Positions 41,397-49,680 of a DNA stretch of 64,000 nucleotides are shown piece after piece. The stretch comes from Paenibacillus borealis (GTDB lineage Bacteria > Bacillota > Bacilli > Paenibacillales > Paenibacillaceae): NCBI RefSeq assembly GCF_000758665.1, contig NZ_CP009285.1:124001-188000 (forward strand), read 5' to 3'. The stretch's first letter is position 1; the number at the start of each line of letters is the position of its first letter. The notes beneath the pieces are model-generated. The model searched no databases. It was not told the origin of the DNA and was given only the letters and a program-made list of their open reading frames with translations. The position numbers were made by a program, and so were the translations under genes.

Positions 41397-42296
41397 ATGA
41401 CCGAACTCGAGCAAACATCGCCCGGTCGTGCCACCCTGATCATCATTACAGGCATGTCCGGAGCAGGCAAGACGATTGCAGTGCAGAGCCTGGAGGATCT
41501 CGGCTTCTTCTGCGTCGATAATCTTCCGCCTGTGCTGATCCCGAAGTTCGCCGAACTGATTGAGCAGTCCAAAGGCAAAATCGCCAAGGTAGCGCTCGTG
41601 ATCGACCTTAGGGGGCGGGAATTCTTCACCGCTCTGTCGGAGTCTCTGGCCTATATCAAGGACGAGTCGACCATAGGCTTTGAGATCCTGTTCCTGGATG
41701 CAACAGATTCAGTGCTTGTACAACGTTACAAAGAGAGCCGGCGTCATCACCCGCTTGCTCCCAAGGGGATGCCGCTTGACGGTATCCGGATGGAGCGGCA
41801 GATGCTGGAGGAACTGAAGAATTCAGCTACCCTGTGTCTGGATACCAGCAGTATGAAGCCGGCACAGCTTAAAGAAAAAATTATTTCACGGTTCTCCCAT
41901 CTCGGAAAAAGCACCCTCTCCGTTAACATTACTTCGTTTGGGTTCAAGTATGGTATTCCGATTGATGCTGACCTGGTGTTCGATGTCCGCTTCCTGCCTA
42001 ATCCGCATTATGTGGATCAGCTGCGGCCCAAGACAGGCCAAGACAACGATGTGTATGACTATGTGATGAAATGGCCTGAAACGCAGACGTTCCTGACCAA
42101 GCTGCTGGATATGCTTCAATTTCTTATTCCGCAATACCGCAAAGAAGGCAAGTCCCAGATTATCATCGGCATCGGGTGTACGGGCGGCAAACACCGTTCA
42201 GTCGCCATTGCGGAATATCTGGGCAAAATGCTGGGGGTAAGCGAGACGGAATCGGTAGCAGTAAGCCATCGGGATTCCGAACGTGATCGGCATTGA
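41397..42296 (+). CDS. rapZ: RNase adapter RapZ / nucleotide-binding protein YvcJ
   Basis: A 299-residue P-loop protein with Walker A GMSGAGKT (residues 19-26), the DNLPP motif and the C-terminal [16 protein letters not shown] block of the RapZ/YvcJ family. In B. subtilis YvcJ hydrolyses GTP and affects competence; in E. coli RapZ guides RNase E to a small RNA controlling GlmS. The rapZ-yvcK-whiA-crh order is conserved in Firmicutes. Confidence 0.95.
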   Translation: MTELEQTSPGRATLIIITGMSGAGKTIAVQSLEDLGFFCVDNLPPVLIPKFAELIEQSKGKIAKVALVIDLRGREFFTALSESLAYIKDESTIGFEILFLDATDSVLVQRYKESRRHHPLAPKGMPLDGIRMERQMLEELKNSATLCLDTSSMKPAQLKEKIISRFSHLGKSTLSVNITSFGFKYGIPIDADLVFDVRFLPNPHYVDQLRPKTGQDNDVYDYVMKWPETQTFLTKLLDMLQFLIPQYRKEGKSQIIIGIGCTGGKHRSVAIAEYLGKMLGVSETESVAVSHRDSERDRH

Positions 42297-42314
42297 CGAG
42301 AGAAGGGATGAGTA

Positions 42315-43295
42315 GTGGCTGAAGAACAAAAACAGCGTCCGAAGATCGTCGTCATGGGCGGCGGCACCGGACTGTCTGTTATGCTTCGGGGGTTGAAGGA
42401 GAAGCCGCTGGATATTACGGCTATCGTAACTGTGGCAGATGACGGGGGCAGCTCCGGGATTCTGCGCAGTGAGCTGCAGATGCCTCCTCCGGGAGATATC
42501 CGCAATGTATTGACGGCTATGGCCGATGTAGAACCTTTGATGGCGCAGATTATGCGCTACCGTTTCAGTACCGGAGAGGGTCTCGCCGGGCACAGCCTGG
42601 GCAATCTCATTCTGGCAGCGCTCACGGACATTTCCGGAGACTTTGTTACCGCAGTCAGAGAGCTTAGCCGCCTATTCGCCGTCCGGGGCCGGGTGCTGCC
42701 CGCTGCTGGGGAAGCTGTAGTGCTGCATGCCGAGATGTCGGATGGTACCCTGATTACCGGCGAATCCAAAATACCGGAAGCCGGCGGTGTAATCAAACGC
42801 GTGTTTCTGGAGCCTGCCGATGTGGAGCCTCTGCCGGAGGCGCTGGAAGCGATCCGGAATGCGGATGCGATTCTGCTCGGTCCGGGCAGTCTGTATACAA
42901 GCATTCTGCCGAATCTGCTGGTGCCGAAGCTGGCTGAAGCCGTTGTGGCTTCGGACGCTATCAAAATATTTGTATGCAATGTAATGACCCAGCCCGGTGA
43001 AACGGATAATTATACGGTCAGTGATCATCTTCAGGCGGTATACGACCATATCGGACTGCATCTGTTCGATTATGTAATTGTGAACGATGGAGAGATCCCG
43101 GAGCAGGTTCAGATCAAATATGCCGAGAAAGGCGCACGTCCGGTGCAGCTTGACCGCGATGTCGTTGACGGCAACGGATATAAGGTGATTGCCGACAAAC
43201 TGGTATTATTCAAAACCTATTTGAGGCATGATACAGATAAGCTTAGCCACCATATTTTCCAGCTTGTTCAGGATTGGATTGACAGAAAGAGTTAA
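42315..43295 (+). CDS. yvcK: Gluconeogenesis factor YvcK/MgfK
   Basis: A 326-residue protein of the CofD-like fold with [14 protein letters not shown] and [10 protein letters not shown] near the N-terminus and [14 protein letters not shown] later. YvcK binds UDP-GlcNAc and is needed for growth on gluconeogenic carbon and for proper cell shape in B. subtilis. The start is GTG with GAGAGAAGGG upstream. It ends 19 nt before the whiA start. Confidence 0.94.
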   Translation: MAEEQKQRPKIVVMGGGTGLSVMLRGLKEKPLDITAIVTVADDGGSSGILRSELQMPPPGDIRNVLTAMADVEPLMAQIMRYRFSTGEGLAGHSLGNLILAALTDISGDFVTAVRELSRLFAVRGRVLPAAGEAVVLHAEMSDGTLITGESKIPEAGGVIKRVFLEPADVEPLPEALEAIRNADAILLGPGSLYTSILPNLLVPKLAEAVVASDAIKIFVCNVMTQPGETDNYTVSDHLQAVYDHIGLHLFDYVIVNDGEIPEQVQIKYAEKGARPVQLDRDVVDGNGYKVIADKLVLFKTYLRHDTDKLSHHIFQLVQDWIDRKS

Positions 43296-43314
43296 CATGA
43301 AAGAGGTGAGCCCC

Positions 43315-44244
43315 TTGTCTTTTGCGGCCCTTACCAAAAAAGAGCTGACGATGGTCGAGAGCCAGCCCTGCTGTGAGAAAGCGGAAATGTCAGCGCTGAT
43401 CCGGATGAATGGTTCGGTGCAGCTTTCGAGCAAAAAGGTTGTTCTCGACATTTCGACGGAGAACGCCGCGATTGCAAGGCGGGTATATTCTTTACTTAAG
43501 AAATATTACCAGGTCCATATCGAGCTGCTCGTGCGTAAAAAAATGCGTTTGAAGAAGAATAACGTCTATATCGTAAGAATCCCAAACCGGGTTCAGGAGA
43601 TCCTGAAGGATCTGCGGATTGTCTCGGAAGGCTTTATCTTCACCGATGGCATCGATGATGAAATCGTCGGCAAGAACTGCTGCAAGCGTGCTTACTTGCG
43701 CGGAGCCTTCATGGCTGGCGGTTCGGTGAATAATCCGGAGGGTTCTTCTTATCACCTGGAAATCGCTTCGATGTATGAGGAGCACTGTAAGGCGCTCGTG
43801 GAGCTGGCTGGCGAATTTCACCTGAATGCCCGCTGCATAGAACGCAAGAAAGGCTTCATCCTATACATCAAGGAAGGCGAGAAGATTATCGAATTCTTAA
43901 GTTTGATCGGAGCCCATCAGGCGCTGTTCAAATTCGAGGATGTACGGATCATGCGCGATATGCGTAACTCCGTCAACCGGATCGTCAACTGTGAAACGGC
44001 CAATCTTAACAAAACGATCAGCGCCGCGGTACGCCAGATTGAGAATATCAAGCTGCTGCAGCGTGAGGTGGGGCTGGAAAGCCTGCCGGATAAGCTGCGC
44101 GAGGTCGCGGAAATCAGACTTGCACATCCGGATATCAACCTGAAGGAAGTTGGCGATATGCTGGGCGGCACCGTCAGTAAATCAGGCGTAAACCACCGGT
44201 TGCGTAAAATCGATGAGCTGGCTGACAAGGTGCGGGGCAGCTGA
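43315..44244 (+). CDS. whiA: DNA-binding protein WhiA
   Basis: The 309-residue protein has an N-terminal LAGLIDADG-homing-endonuclease-like domain (with [16 protein letters not shown]) and a C-terminal helix-turn-helix with [17 protein letters not shown]. WhiA is a sporulation regulator in actinobacteria and affects division and chromosome segregation in bacilli. The start is TTG at 43315, giving [11 protein letters not shown] as in B. subtilis; AGAGGTGAG stands just upstream. An ATG at 43297 is less likely. Confidence 0.94.
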   Translation: MSFAALTKKELTMVESQPCCEKAEMSALIRMNGSVQLSSKKVVLDISTENAAIARRVYSLLKKYYQVHIELLVRKKMRLKKNNVYIVRIPNRVQEILKDLRIVSEGFIFTDGIDDEIVGKNCCKRAYLRGAFMAGGSVNNPEGSSYHLEIASMYEEHCKALVELAGEFHLNARCIERKKGFILYIKEGEKIIEFLSLIGAHQALFKFEDVRIMRDMRNSVNRIVNCETANLNKTISAAVRQIENIKLLQREVGLESLPDKLREVAEIRLAHPDINLKEVGDMLGGTVSKSGVNHRLRKIDELADKVRGS

Positions 44245-44341
44245 TTATTTTTTTTCTAGTGTGGTAGAGGTTATAATGATATAATATTATAAAATTAATG
44301 TGAAATTTTTGGGCAGATCTCAAATAGGGGGTAAGCGTTTC

Positions 44342-44611
44342 ATGACAAAGCACCCGGTAGTTGTTCGGTTGAAGACGGGGCTCCATGCTCGGCCGGCAGC
44401 ATTGTTTGTGCAAGAAGCTAATAAGTTTTCGTCGGAGATTTTCGTGGAAAAAGACGATAAAAAAGTTAACGCCAAAAGTATCATGGGCATTATGAGCCTT
44501 GCGATCAGTTCCGGTACGGAGATTTATATCAGCGCAGATGGCGCAGATGCGGAACAAGCTGTAACCGCTTTGACAAGTCTTGTAAGTAAGGAAGAACTCG
44601 AGAATCAATAA
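44342..44611 (+). CDS. crh: HPr-family phosphocarrier at the crh locus, with His15
   Basis: An 89-residue HPr-fold protein. The backbone (RLKTGLxARPAALFVQEANKF, KKVNAKSIMG) and its place right after whiA are those of Crh, the catabolite-repression HPr of bacilli. But the residue that is Gln15 in B. subtilis Crh is His15 here (GLHARPA), the site of PEP-dependent phosphorylation in true HPr. Ser46, the HprK target, is present (AKSIMG). It may therefore act as HPr, as Crh, or as both. AGGGGGT precedes the ATG, and A/T-rich -10-like TATAAT boxes lie at 44271-44290. A terminator follows. Confidence 0.88.
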   Translation: MTKHPVVVRLKTGLHARPAALFVQEANKFSSEIFVEKDDKKVNAKSIMGIMSLAISSGTEIYISADGADAEQAVTALTSLVSKEELENQ

Positions 44612-44630
44612 ATGGTACAACGTCTTACCG

Positions 44631-44653
44631 AAAGCCCTTAGGGGCTTTTTTTT
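44631..44653 (+). terminator. Terminator after crh
   Basis: AAGCCC-TTAG-GGGCTT followed by a run of Ts. Confidence 0.85.
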
Positions 44654-44685
44654 CATATTATTTATGTATAAGGGGAGATATGCAG

Positions 44686-45222
44686 ATGCAGTTCCAAGGC
44701 AGTAAGGTAACTTTAGTGGAGCCTACAGAAACGCTCAGAGAGCCATATATGGCATTTTATGAAGAGTGGAAGGCCAGCGGAGAGCCGATCGTTCCCTGGG
44801 TGGTCGAAATCGATCCTGCTGACTTTGCCGGGATGATTCAATCTCTGCGAGAGTATGCGGATGGAGTGAATATCAAAGACGGATGGGTGAGCAGTTCAAC
44901 CTTCTGGCTGGTGACAACGGGTGACCGGGTGGTGGGTGCCGTGAACATCAGACACCGGCTGACGGAAACTTTAATCCGTACAGGCGGGCATATCGGCTAT
45001 GGCGTGGTCCCTTCGGAGCGCAGACAGGGATATGCCAGTGAACTTCTGAAGCAGGCTCTCCTGAAAGCTGGTGAACTGGGCATAGAGAAGGCGCTCGTGG
45101 TCTGCGACGCCGTCAATACAGCATCGGAACGGACAATCCGCAAGAATGGCGGAATAGAGGATAGCGAATATATCGAGGAGGACGGAAATGTCATCCGGCG
45201 TTTCTGGATAGAGACCAAATAA
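44686..45222 (+). CDS. GNAT family N-acetyltransferase
   Basis: A 178-residue protein with the acetyl-CoA-binding motif A (GYGVVPSERRQGYASELLKQAL) and motif B (CDAVNTASERTIRKNGG) of GNAT enzymes. The acceptor is unknown. ATG at 44686 is preferred to 44680, as AGGGGAG at 44671-44677 is too close to the latter. It stands alone between the crh terminator and an ECF-type promoter. Confidence 0.87.
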   Translation: MQFQGSKVTLVEPTETLREPYMAFYEEWKASGEPIVPWVVEIDPADFAGMIQSLREYADGVNIKDGWVSSSTFWLVTTGDRVVGAVNIRHRLTETLIRTGGHIGYGVVPSERRQGYASELLKQALLKAGELGIEKALVVCDAVNTASERTIRKNGGIEDSEYIEEDGNVIRRFWIETK

Positions 45223-45248
45223 ATTATTTAAATAACGTACATAGGATA

Positions 45249-45276
45249 TGCAACTTTTGCCAAGCAGGTCCGTCTA
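45249..45276 (+). promoter_or_regulatory. ECF-sigma-type promoter
   Basis: TGCAAC, a 16-nt spacer and CGTCTA. This is close to the SigX/SigW-type pattern (AAC at -35, CGTC at -10) and unlike any SigA promoter. It lies about 35 nt before the SIMPL-domain gene. Confidence 0.6.
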
Positions 45277-45317
45277 GAGGGTACCAACACTTAAAGAAAC
45301 GAAAGGGGATGGCAAGC

Positions 45318-46076
45318 ATGATTAAATTTGGCAAATCAATCGGAGCAGTGCTGCTGGCAGGAAGCTTGATTATAGGAGGAATGGGGCTGAGCGGAGTGCT
45401 AAAAGGTCCTGAAAAGGCTTACGCTGCCGACGAGGTGCAGAAGAATATTGTGAACGTAGTCGGTAAAGGCGAACTTGCAATCAAACCGGATATCGTTTAT
45501 CTCTCCATCGGGGTAACTACCACGGCCGATACTGCGCAAGAGGCGCAGAAGGGTACCGCAGCCAAGATTGCGAAGCTGACTGCATTATTCAAAACAACCT
45601 GGGGAATTGCGGACAAGGATATTCAGAGCACCCAGTTCTATGTACAGCCTAATTACGTCTATAACGAGAAGGAAGGCCAGCAGGTTAAAGGCTATAATGC
45701 CCAGCATACCCTGAAGATTTCCTACCGTGATCTGACTAAGGTCGGACAATTACTGGATGCCGCATCTACGGCAGGCGCGAATAATATCGGTAATGCAAGC
45801 TTTGCGATCGAAGATCCATCAGCCTTTGAAGCACAGGTTATCGAAAAAGCAATGCTGAATGCAGATGTAAAAGCGGCAGCGATTGCTAAAGCGGCGAAAC
45901 GCGGACTCGGCCAGGTGGTGACGGTCATTCAGAGCGATGACGGGAATAACCCGGTTATCTATATGGAATCTGCTAAAATGGCTAATACTTCAGCAGATTC
46001 AGCTGCCGGAAGTTCCGTTGAACCCGGAGAAGTTAAAGTAACCACTCAGCTGAGCGTAACCTATGAATTGAAATAA
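45318..46076 (+). CDS. Secreted SIMPL (DUF541) domain protein
   Basis: A 252-residue exported protein. Residues 1-37 form a signal peptide with an AYA-AD cleavage site, followed by a SIMPL/DUF541 domain (GKGELAIKPDIVYLSIGV; TLKISYRDLTKVGQLLDAA). The domain is common in periplasmic or secreted proteins of unclear function, some tied to oxidative stress. ATG at 45318 has AAAGGGG about 10 nt upstream; ATG 45309 is too close. The ECF-type promoter suggests envelope-stress control. Confidence 0.87.
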   Translation: MIKFGKSIGAVLLAGSLIIGGMGLSGVLKGPEKAYAADEVQKNIVNVVGKGELAIKPDIVYLSIGVTTTADTAQEAQKGTAAKIAKLTALFKTTWGIADKDIQSTQFYVQPNYVYNEKEGQQVKGYNAQHTLKISYRDLTKVGQLLDAASTAGANNIGNASFAIEDPSAFEAQVIEKAMLNADVKAAAIAKAAKRGLGQVVTVIQSDDGNNPVIYMESAKMANTSADSAAGSSVEPGEVKVTTQLSVTYELK

Positions 46077-46089
46077 AGTGACCGCGAAG

Positions 46090-46133
46090 AGGCGCTTGCT
46101 CTGCTGTTTATGGCAGGGCGGGCGCCTTTTTTA
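46090..46133 (+). terminator. Terminator after the SIMPL gene
   Basis: A long stem from GGCGCTTGCTCTGC to GCAGGGCGGGCGCC, followed by six Ts. Confidence 0.87.
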
Positions 46134-46329
46134 GGAGAAAGTTTCGTTGAAATCTCTCAAATTGTTTAAATAAATGTAATAAGGTTGATAGAATGACTCT
46201 TAAATCCTTAAGAAACTGTAAAGCGCATTGTAACATCCGCCGATCTTCTTATCACTATAATAGGAAGAGTGAAGCTGAGGGAACACATCACGTAACTATC
46301 ATCGTACCAGCGGAAGGGGAAGAACAACA

Positions 46330-47436
46330 ATGAAAATGAATGATACTTTGAAGAAATACGCCCGCAAATGGGGCGCAGGAATGATTGCAGCGGGAATGCT
46401 GCTCGGTGGAGCCGCAATACCAGCAGGTATAACTCAGGCAGCTCCAGCAGCTGCTCAGGTGAAGGCTGCATCCTCCCCGGTAGTACTGAAGGTAAACGGC
46501 AAGATTGCAGCGCAGAAGGGGCTTTTCCAGGACGGAAAGGTATGGATTCCGGTAACGTTTATGCGCGATGCGCTGGGGATGCCGCTATCTTATGATAAAG
46601 CAGAGAAGACGTATACCATCGGTACAGGTACTACAAAAACTAAACTGACGGTTACTGAATACTATACTACGATTAAAGTGAACAATTATTTTATCGGCGA
46701 ATATGAAGTGAAGAATATGGATAACCGCTTCTATGTTTCGTTTGACCTGCTCAGCGATTACTTAGGCTACAAGGGTGACTGGAGTGCCGCTACGGGACGG
46801 CTCAATGTGATGAAGAGAACGCAAAATGCGGTAACTATAAAGACTGAGAGCTATGTTAAGGACCATAAAGATGCACCAATCAAGCTGGATTATCCACAGG
46901 TCAGCGGTCTTGCAAGTAGCGAGGCTGAGAAGGCAATCAATGATACAATCAAACAGACGATTCAGAAATACGCGGCTTACGCCGAAGATCAAATCTCCCT
47001 TAAATCCGAGGACGACCGTCCGTATGAATTCGAAGGCGGTTATGTGGTCACTTATAATCAGGACGGCGTGCTCAGTCTGATCACGAATCAATACGGGTAC
47101 ACCGGCGGTGCACATGGATCGACTATCCGCAATGCCTTTACCTTCTCACTTAAGGACGGCAAACGCCTGCTGCTGGGGGATTTGTTCAAGGCTAATCCTA
47201 ACTACAAGAAACAGCTGAATGCCAAGGTATCTACTGAAATCAAGGCAAACGGAGGTTATCTGGGAGGATTCACAGGCCTGAATACAGAGAAATACTTCTA
47301 TCTGAAAGAGGGCAAGGTCGTGCTCTTCTTCCAGCAATATGAGTATACTGCATACGCTACAGGCTTCCCGGAGGTAATCTTCAGCTTCAAGGAGCTGCTG
47401 CCGGACGGAAGCAGTCCGTTCACAGCATTGAAATAA
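46330..47436 (+). CDS. Secreted stalk-domain and DUF3298 protein
   Basis: A 368-residue exported protein with a signal peptide (about 1-37). A copper-amine-oxidase-N-like stalk domain (about 45-165, VWIPVTFMRDALG) is followed by DUF4163/DUF3298 (about 170-365), with the typical YGYTGGAHG and LLLGDLFK segments found in PdaC and RsiV. DUF3298 occurs in peptidoglycan deacetylases and lysozyme-sensing anti-sigma factors, but no catalytic domain or membrane anchor is present here. Function unknown. A -10-like TATAAT stands at 46256-46261. It is followed by a terminator. Confidence 0.85.
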   Translation: MKMNDTLKKYARKWGAGMIAAGMLLGGAAIPAGITQAAPAAAQVKAASSPVVLKVNGKIAAQKGLFQDGKVWIPVTFMRDALGMPLSYDKAEKTYTIGTGTTKTKLTVTEYYTTIKVNNYFIGEYEVKNMDNRFYVSFDLLSDYLGYKGDWSAATGRLNVMKRTQNAVTIKTESYVKDHKDAPIKLDYPQVSGLASSEAEKAINDTIKQTIQKYAAYAEDQISLKSEDDRPYEFEGGYVVTYNQDGVLSLITNQYGYTGGAHGSTIRNAFTFSLKDGKRLLLGDLFKANPNYKKQLNAKVSTEIKANGGYLGGFTGLNTEKYFYLKEGKVVLFFQQYEYTAYATGFPEVIFSFKELLPDGSSPFTALK

Positions 47437-47469
47437 CCTATTAGGCTCACAGTTCCGGCAGTTCCATCT

Positions 47470-47514
47470 ATCATGCCCTTGTGTTTCCTCCGGGAGACGT
47501 AAGGGCATGATTTC
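47470..47514 (+). terminator. Terminator after the DUF3298 gene
   Basis: ATCATGCCCTT pairs with AAGGGCATGAT; the T-run is short. Confidence 0.7.
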
Positions 47515-47610
47515 ATTTGCGTGCCTATTAAGGCCGCCTTGCCGTTACCACATCCCCCGGGCAGTCATAAGCTAAAGAAAGCAGGCAGCTTATAGCGGGG
47601 AGGGAAGGAT

Positions 47611-48249
47611 ATGGTCTATCAGTATACGGCCATTGGAGATTCATTAACGACCGGATTCGGGGCGCTGCCCGGGAACGGATTTGTTCCCGTCTACCGCCGG
47701 ATGGCGGAAGGGCGGCTGCAGACTCCGGTTGCTTCAGCGAATCTGGGAGTGAACGGTCTGACAACAGCGGGGCTGGAGCAGCGCCTTAAGACAGATGGCG
47801 GTTTTCGTTCTGCGGTTAAGGATGCGGAGATCATCACCGTCTCTATCGGCGGCAATGATCTGATTAAGGCCGCCAAAGCCGCAGCGGGAAGGCCGGGTGA
47901 GCTGAATGGATATCTGCAAAAAGCGCTCCGGGACTGCAAACGGAATTTCAGCGATATTATGAGTACTCTGTCACAGCTGAAGACGGGTACGCGCAGTCCC
48001 TATATTATCCGGATTGTAGGTCTCTATAATCCGTATCCGCAGGTGGATGAGGCTACAGAATGGGTAAGGCAGTTCAACCGCTATGCGGCAGGCTACAGCA
48101 GTTATGCCGTAGGATTTGCTTCCATTTATCATGAATTTGCCGGCAATGAGCGGGGGCTGCTGTTCCTGGATCATATCCATCCGAACGGCAGGGGCTACCG
48201 GGTAATCGCCGGTAAGCTGGATGCCCTGGGATATGGAAGTTTGAGGTGA
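47611..48249 (+). CDS. GDSL/SGNH-family hydrolase
   Basis: A 212-residue lipase/esterase-like protein with block I GDSLTTG (Ser11), block III GGND and block V DHIHPN carrying the Asp-x2-His pair. No signal peptide is seen, so it is probably cytoplasmic. The substrate is unknown. AGCGGGGAGGG precedes the ATG. It converges on clpP across a strong shared terminator. Confidence 0.87.
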   Translation: MVYQYTAIGDSLTTGFGALPGNGFVPVYRRMAEGRLQTPVASANLGVNGLTTAGLEQRLKTDGGFRSAVKDAEIITVSIGGNDLIKAAKAAAGRPGELNGYLQKALRDCKRNFSDIMSTLSQLKTGTRSPYIIRIVGLYNPYPQVDEATEWVRQFNRYAAGYSSYAVGFASIYHEFAGNERGLLFLDHIHPNGRGYRVIAGKLDALGYGSLR

Positions 48250-48265
48250 ATCATCAGCATATACG

Positions 48266-48319
48266 CCAAATAAAGAGGCTGCCGCAGACCTGTAGGTCCG
48301 TGGCAGCCTCTTTATTTGG
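48266..48319. terminator. Bidirectional terminator between GDSL gene and clpP
   Basis: AAATAAAGAGGCTGCC pairs with GGCAGCCTCTTTATTT, with A-rich and T-rich flanks serving both strands. Confidence 0.9.
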
Positions 48320-48335
48320 TGGTAAAGTATAGAAT

Positions 48336-48932
48336 TTAAACGCCTGTCGGCAATGTCTTCTCAATGACTTTATCGACAATGCCATATTCAGCTGCATCGG
48401 CAGCACTCATGAAGTAGTCGCGGTCTGTATCCTTCTCGATCTTCTCGATCGGCTGACCGGTACGTTCGGACAGAATGCGGTTCAGCTTCTCACGCAGCTT
48501 GATGATGCGGCGGGCGCGGATTTCGATATCCGAAGCCTGACCCTGTGCACCGCCGAGCGGCTGGTGAATCATAATTTCGCTGTTCGGCAAGGCAAAGCGC
48601 TTGCCCTTGGCGCCGGCGTTAAGCAGGAAGGCTCCCATGGAAGCGGCCATCCCTACACAGATGGTGGACACATCCGGTTTAATGTACTGCATTGTATCAA
48701 ATATAGCCATACCCGCTGTAATGGAACCGCCAGGGCTGTTCACATACAGGTGAATATCCTTATCCGGATCCTCGGCAGCCAGGAACAGCATTTGTGCGAT
48801 GATGGAATTGGCCACCACGTCATTAACCTCCGTTCCAAGGAAAATGATGCGGTCCTTCAGCAGGCGGGAATAGATGTCATAAGCGCGCTCACCGCGGTTG
48901 CTCTGTTCTACTACCATAGGAATATAACTCAC
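48336..48932 (-). CDS. clpP: ATP-dependent Clp protease proteolytic subunit
   Basis: The 198-residue serine protease forms the tetradecameric chamber that works with ClpX or ClpC. The catalytic triad is Ser98 (GMAASMGAF), His123 (MIHQPLG) and Asp172. AAGGAGG stands before the start. A CtsR box covers its promoter, so heat-shock control is expected. It is monocistronic, bounded by the shared terminator and the divergent spacer. Confidence 0.97.
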   Translation of the reverse strand: MSYIPMVVEQSNRGERAYDIYSRLLKDRIIFLGTEVNDVVANSIIAQMLFLAAEDPDKDIHLYVNSPGGSITAGMAIFDTMQYIKPDVSTICVGMAASMGAFLLNAGAKGKRFALPNSEIMIHQPLGGAQGQASDIEIRARRIIKLREKLNRILSERTGQPIEKIEKDTDRDYFMSAADAAEYGIVDKVIEKTLPTGV

Positions 48933-48997
48933 GTGGAAAACCTCCTTGAAATTGGTGCTTCGAATGTGTTCATTTTTACTGTTACCGTATTAACCAC

Positions 48998-49037
48998 ATG
49001 ATAAACAAATTCAAACAAAAAGTCAAAGAAAGTCAAA
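48998..49037 (-). promoter_or_regulatory. clpP promoter with overlapping CtsR operator
   Basis: On the minus strand TTGACT (49026-49021), a 17-nt spacer and TATCAT (49003-48998). The top strand at 49021-49037 reads AGTCAAA-GAA-AGTCAAA, a perfect CtsR direct repeat that overlaps the -35. Confidence 0.85.
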
Positions 49038-49204
49038 CCTGCAGTGAAAAAAGATTTTGGGACCGGCCGAGTTTGCTCAACCTCCCTGCTGGACGGCTAG
49101 GAGCATGGACTTAAATTTCCTGCGTTTGTGGTAATTTGGAAATAAACAAGATGAAGTCGGGGGCCATTCCTGCATTAAACTATGCGTCTAATCTATGTAG
49201 CATG
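49038..49204. other. Spacer between the clpP promoter and tRNA-Arg terminator
   Basis: No gene, RNA or clear regulatory signal seen. Confidence 0.5.
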
Positions 49205-49245
49205 AAAAAGACCCGCAAAAAGGAAATTTCCATTCTGCGGGTCGA
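49205..49245 (-). terminator. Terminator of tRNA-Arg
   Basis: Read on the minus strand, GACCCGCA pairs with TGCGGGTC and is followed by TTTTTC. Confidence 0.83.
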
Positions 49246-49274
49246 ATATATTTATTTGGTTAAATTGTAAATGA

Positions 49275-49349
49275 TGGCGCGCCCGCCAAGAATCGAACTT
49301 GGATCTCAGGCTTCGGAGGCCTACGTCATATCCATTGGACCACGGGCGC
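49275..49349 (-). tRNA. tRNA-Arg (CCG)
   Basis: 75 nt with CCA encoded; acceptor GCGCCCG pairs with CGGGCGC, and the anticodon loop CTCCGAA gives CCG. It is a single tRNA gene with its own promoter and terminator. Confidence 0.95.
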
Positions 49350-49359
49350 AACAGAAATT

Positions 49360-49388
49360 ATTATAATACACATATCGTATAAAAGCAA
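49360..49388 (-). promoter_or_regulatory. Promoter of tRNA-Arg
   Basis: On the minus strand TTGCTT, a 17-nt spacer and a perfect TATAAT; the predicted start is a few nt before the tRNA. Confidence 0.75.
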
Positions 49389-49565
49389 CGTGTAAAACCA
49401 GTCGTGCAAAAAATAGTTTTTCCGGCTCCCGGGCAGATGAGAGCTTCCCACCTGATAGTCAGGTGAATGGAGGTTTTCAGGCATGCGCTTAAGGGCGTGG
49501 TCACTTCTCACAGACCGGAAGATGTATAAGATGAAACCGGTCTGAGAATTATAGTCTCGGAACAC
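49389..49565. other. Spacer with two inverted repeats upstream of cggR
   Basis: CACCTGA-TAG-TCAGGTG (49449-49465) is a perfect 7-bp inverted repeat. A longer one (49506-49547) pairs TCTC..AGACCGG with CCGGTCTGAGA. Neither has a T-run. No gene seen. Confidence 0.5.
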
Positions 49566-49594
49566 TTGCACTCTGCGTCAGTTTTGGGTAGAAT
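49566..49594 (+). promoter_or_regulatory. Promoter of the glycolytic operon
   Basis: TTGCAC, a 17-nt spacer and TAGAAT. The start would fall at about 49600, at the beginning of the CggR operator. Confidence 0.75.
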
Positions 49595-49599
49595 ATGGG

Positions 49600-49636
49600 T
49601 GGGACTTAAAAAGTTAACCCGGGACATTTTGAGACC
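49600..49636 (+). promoter_or_regulatory. CggR operator
   Basis: Two GGGAC boxes, TGGGAC at 49600 and CGGGAC at 49620, exactly 20 nt apart, as in the B. subtilis CGGGAC-N6-TGTC-N4 tandem operator; the second unit also ends in AGACC. Its place just after the -10 fits a roadblock to elongation. Confidence 0.75.
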
Positions 49637-49680
49637 ATGAACGAGGGAAAAGAGAAAGACGAAGTTGCAGGAGTGAAAGC

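Noticed and set aside
44329..44342. cre-like GGTAAGCGTTTCAT at the start of the crh gene
   Set aside because: It lies over the ribosome binding site and misses several consensus positions; likely chance.
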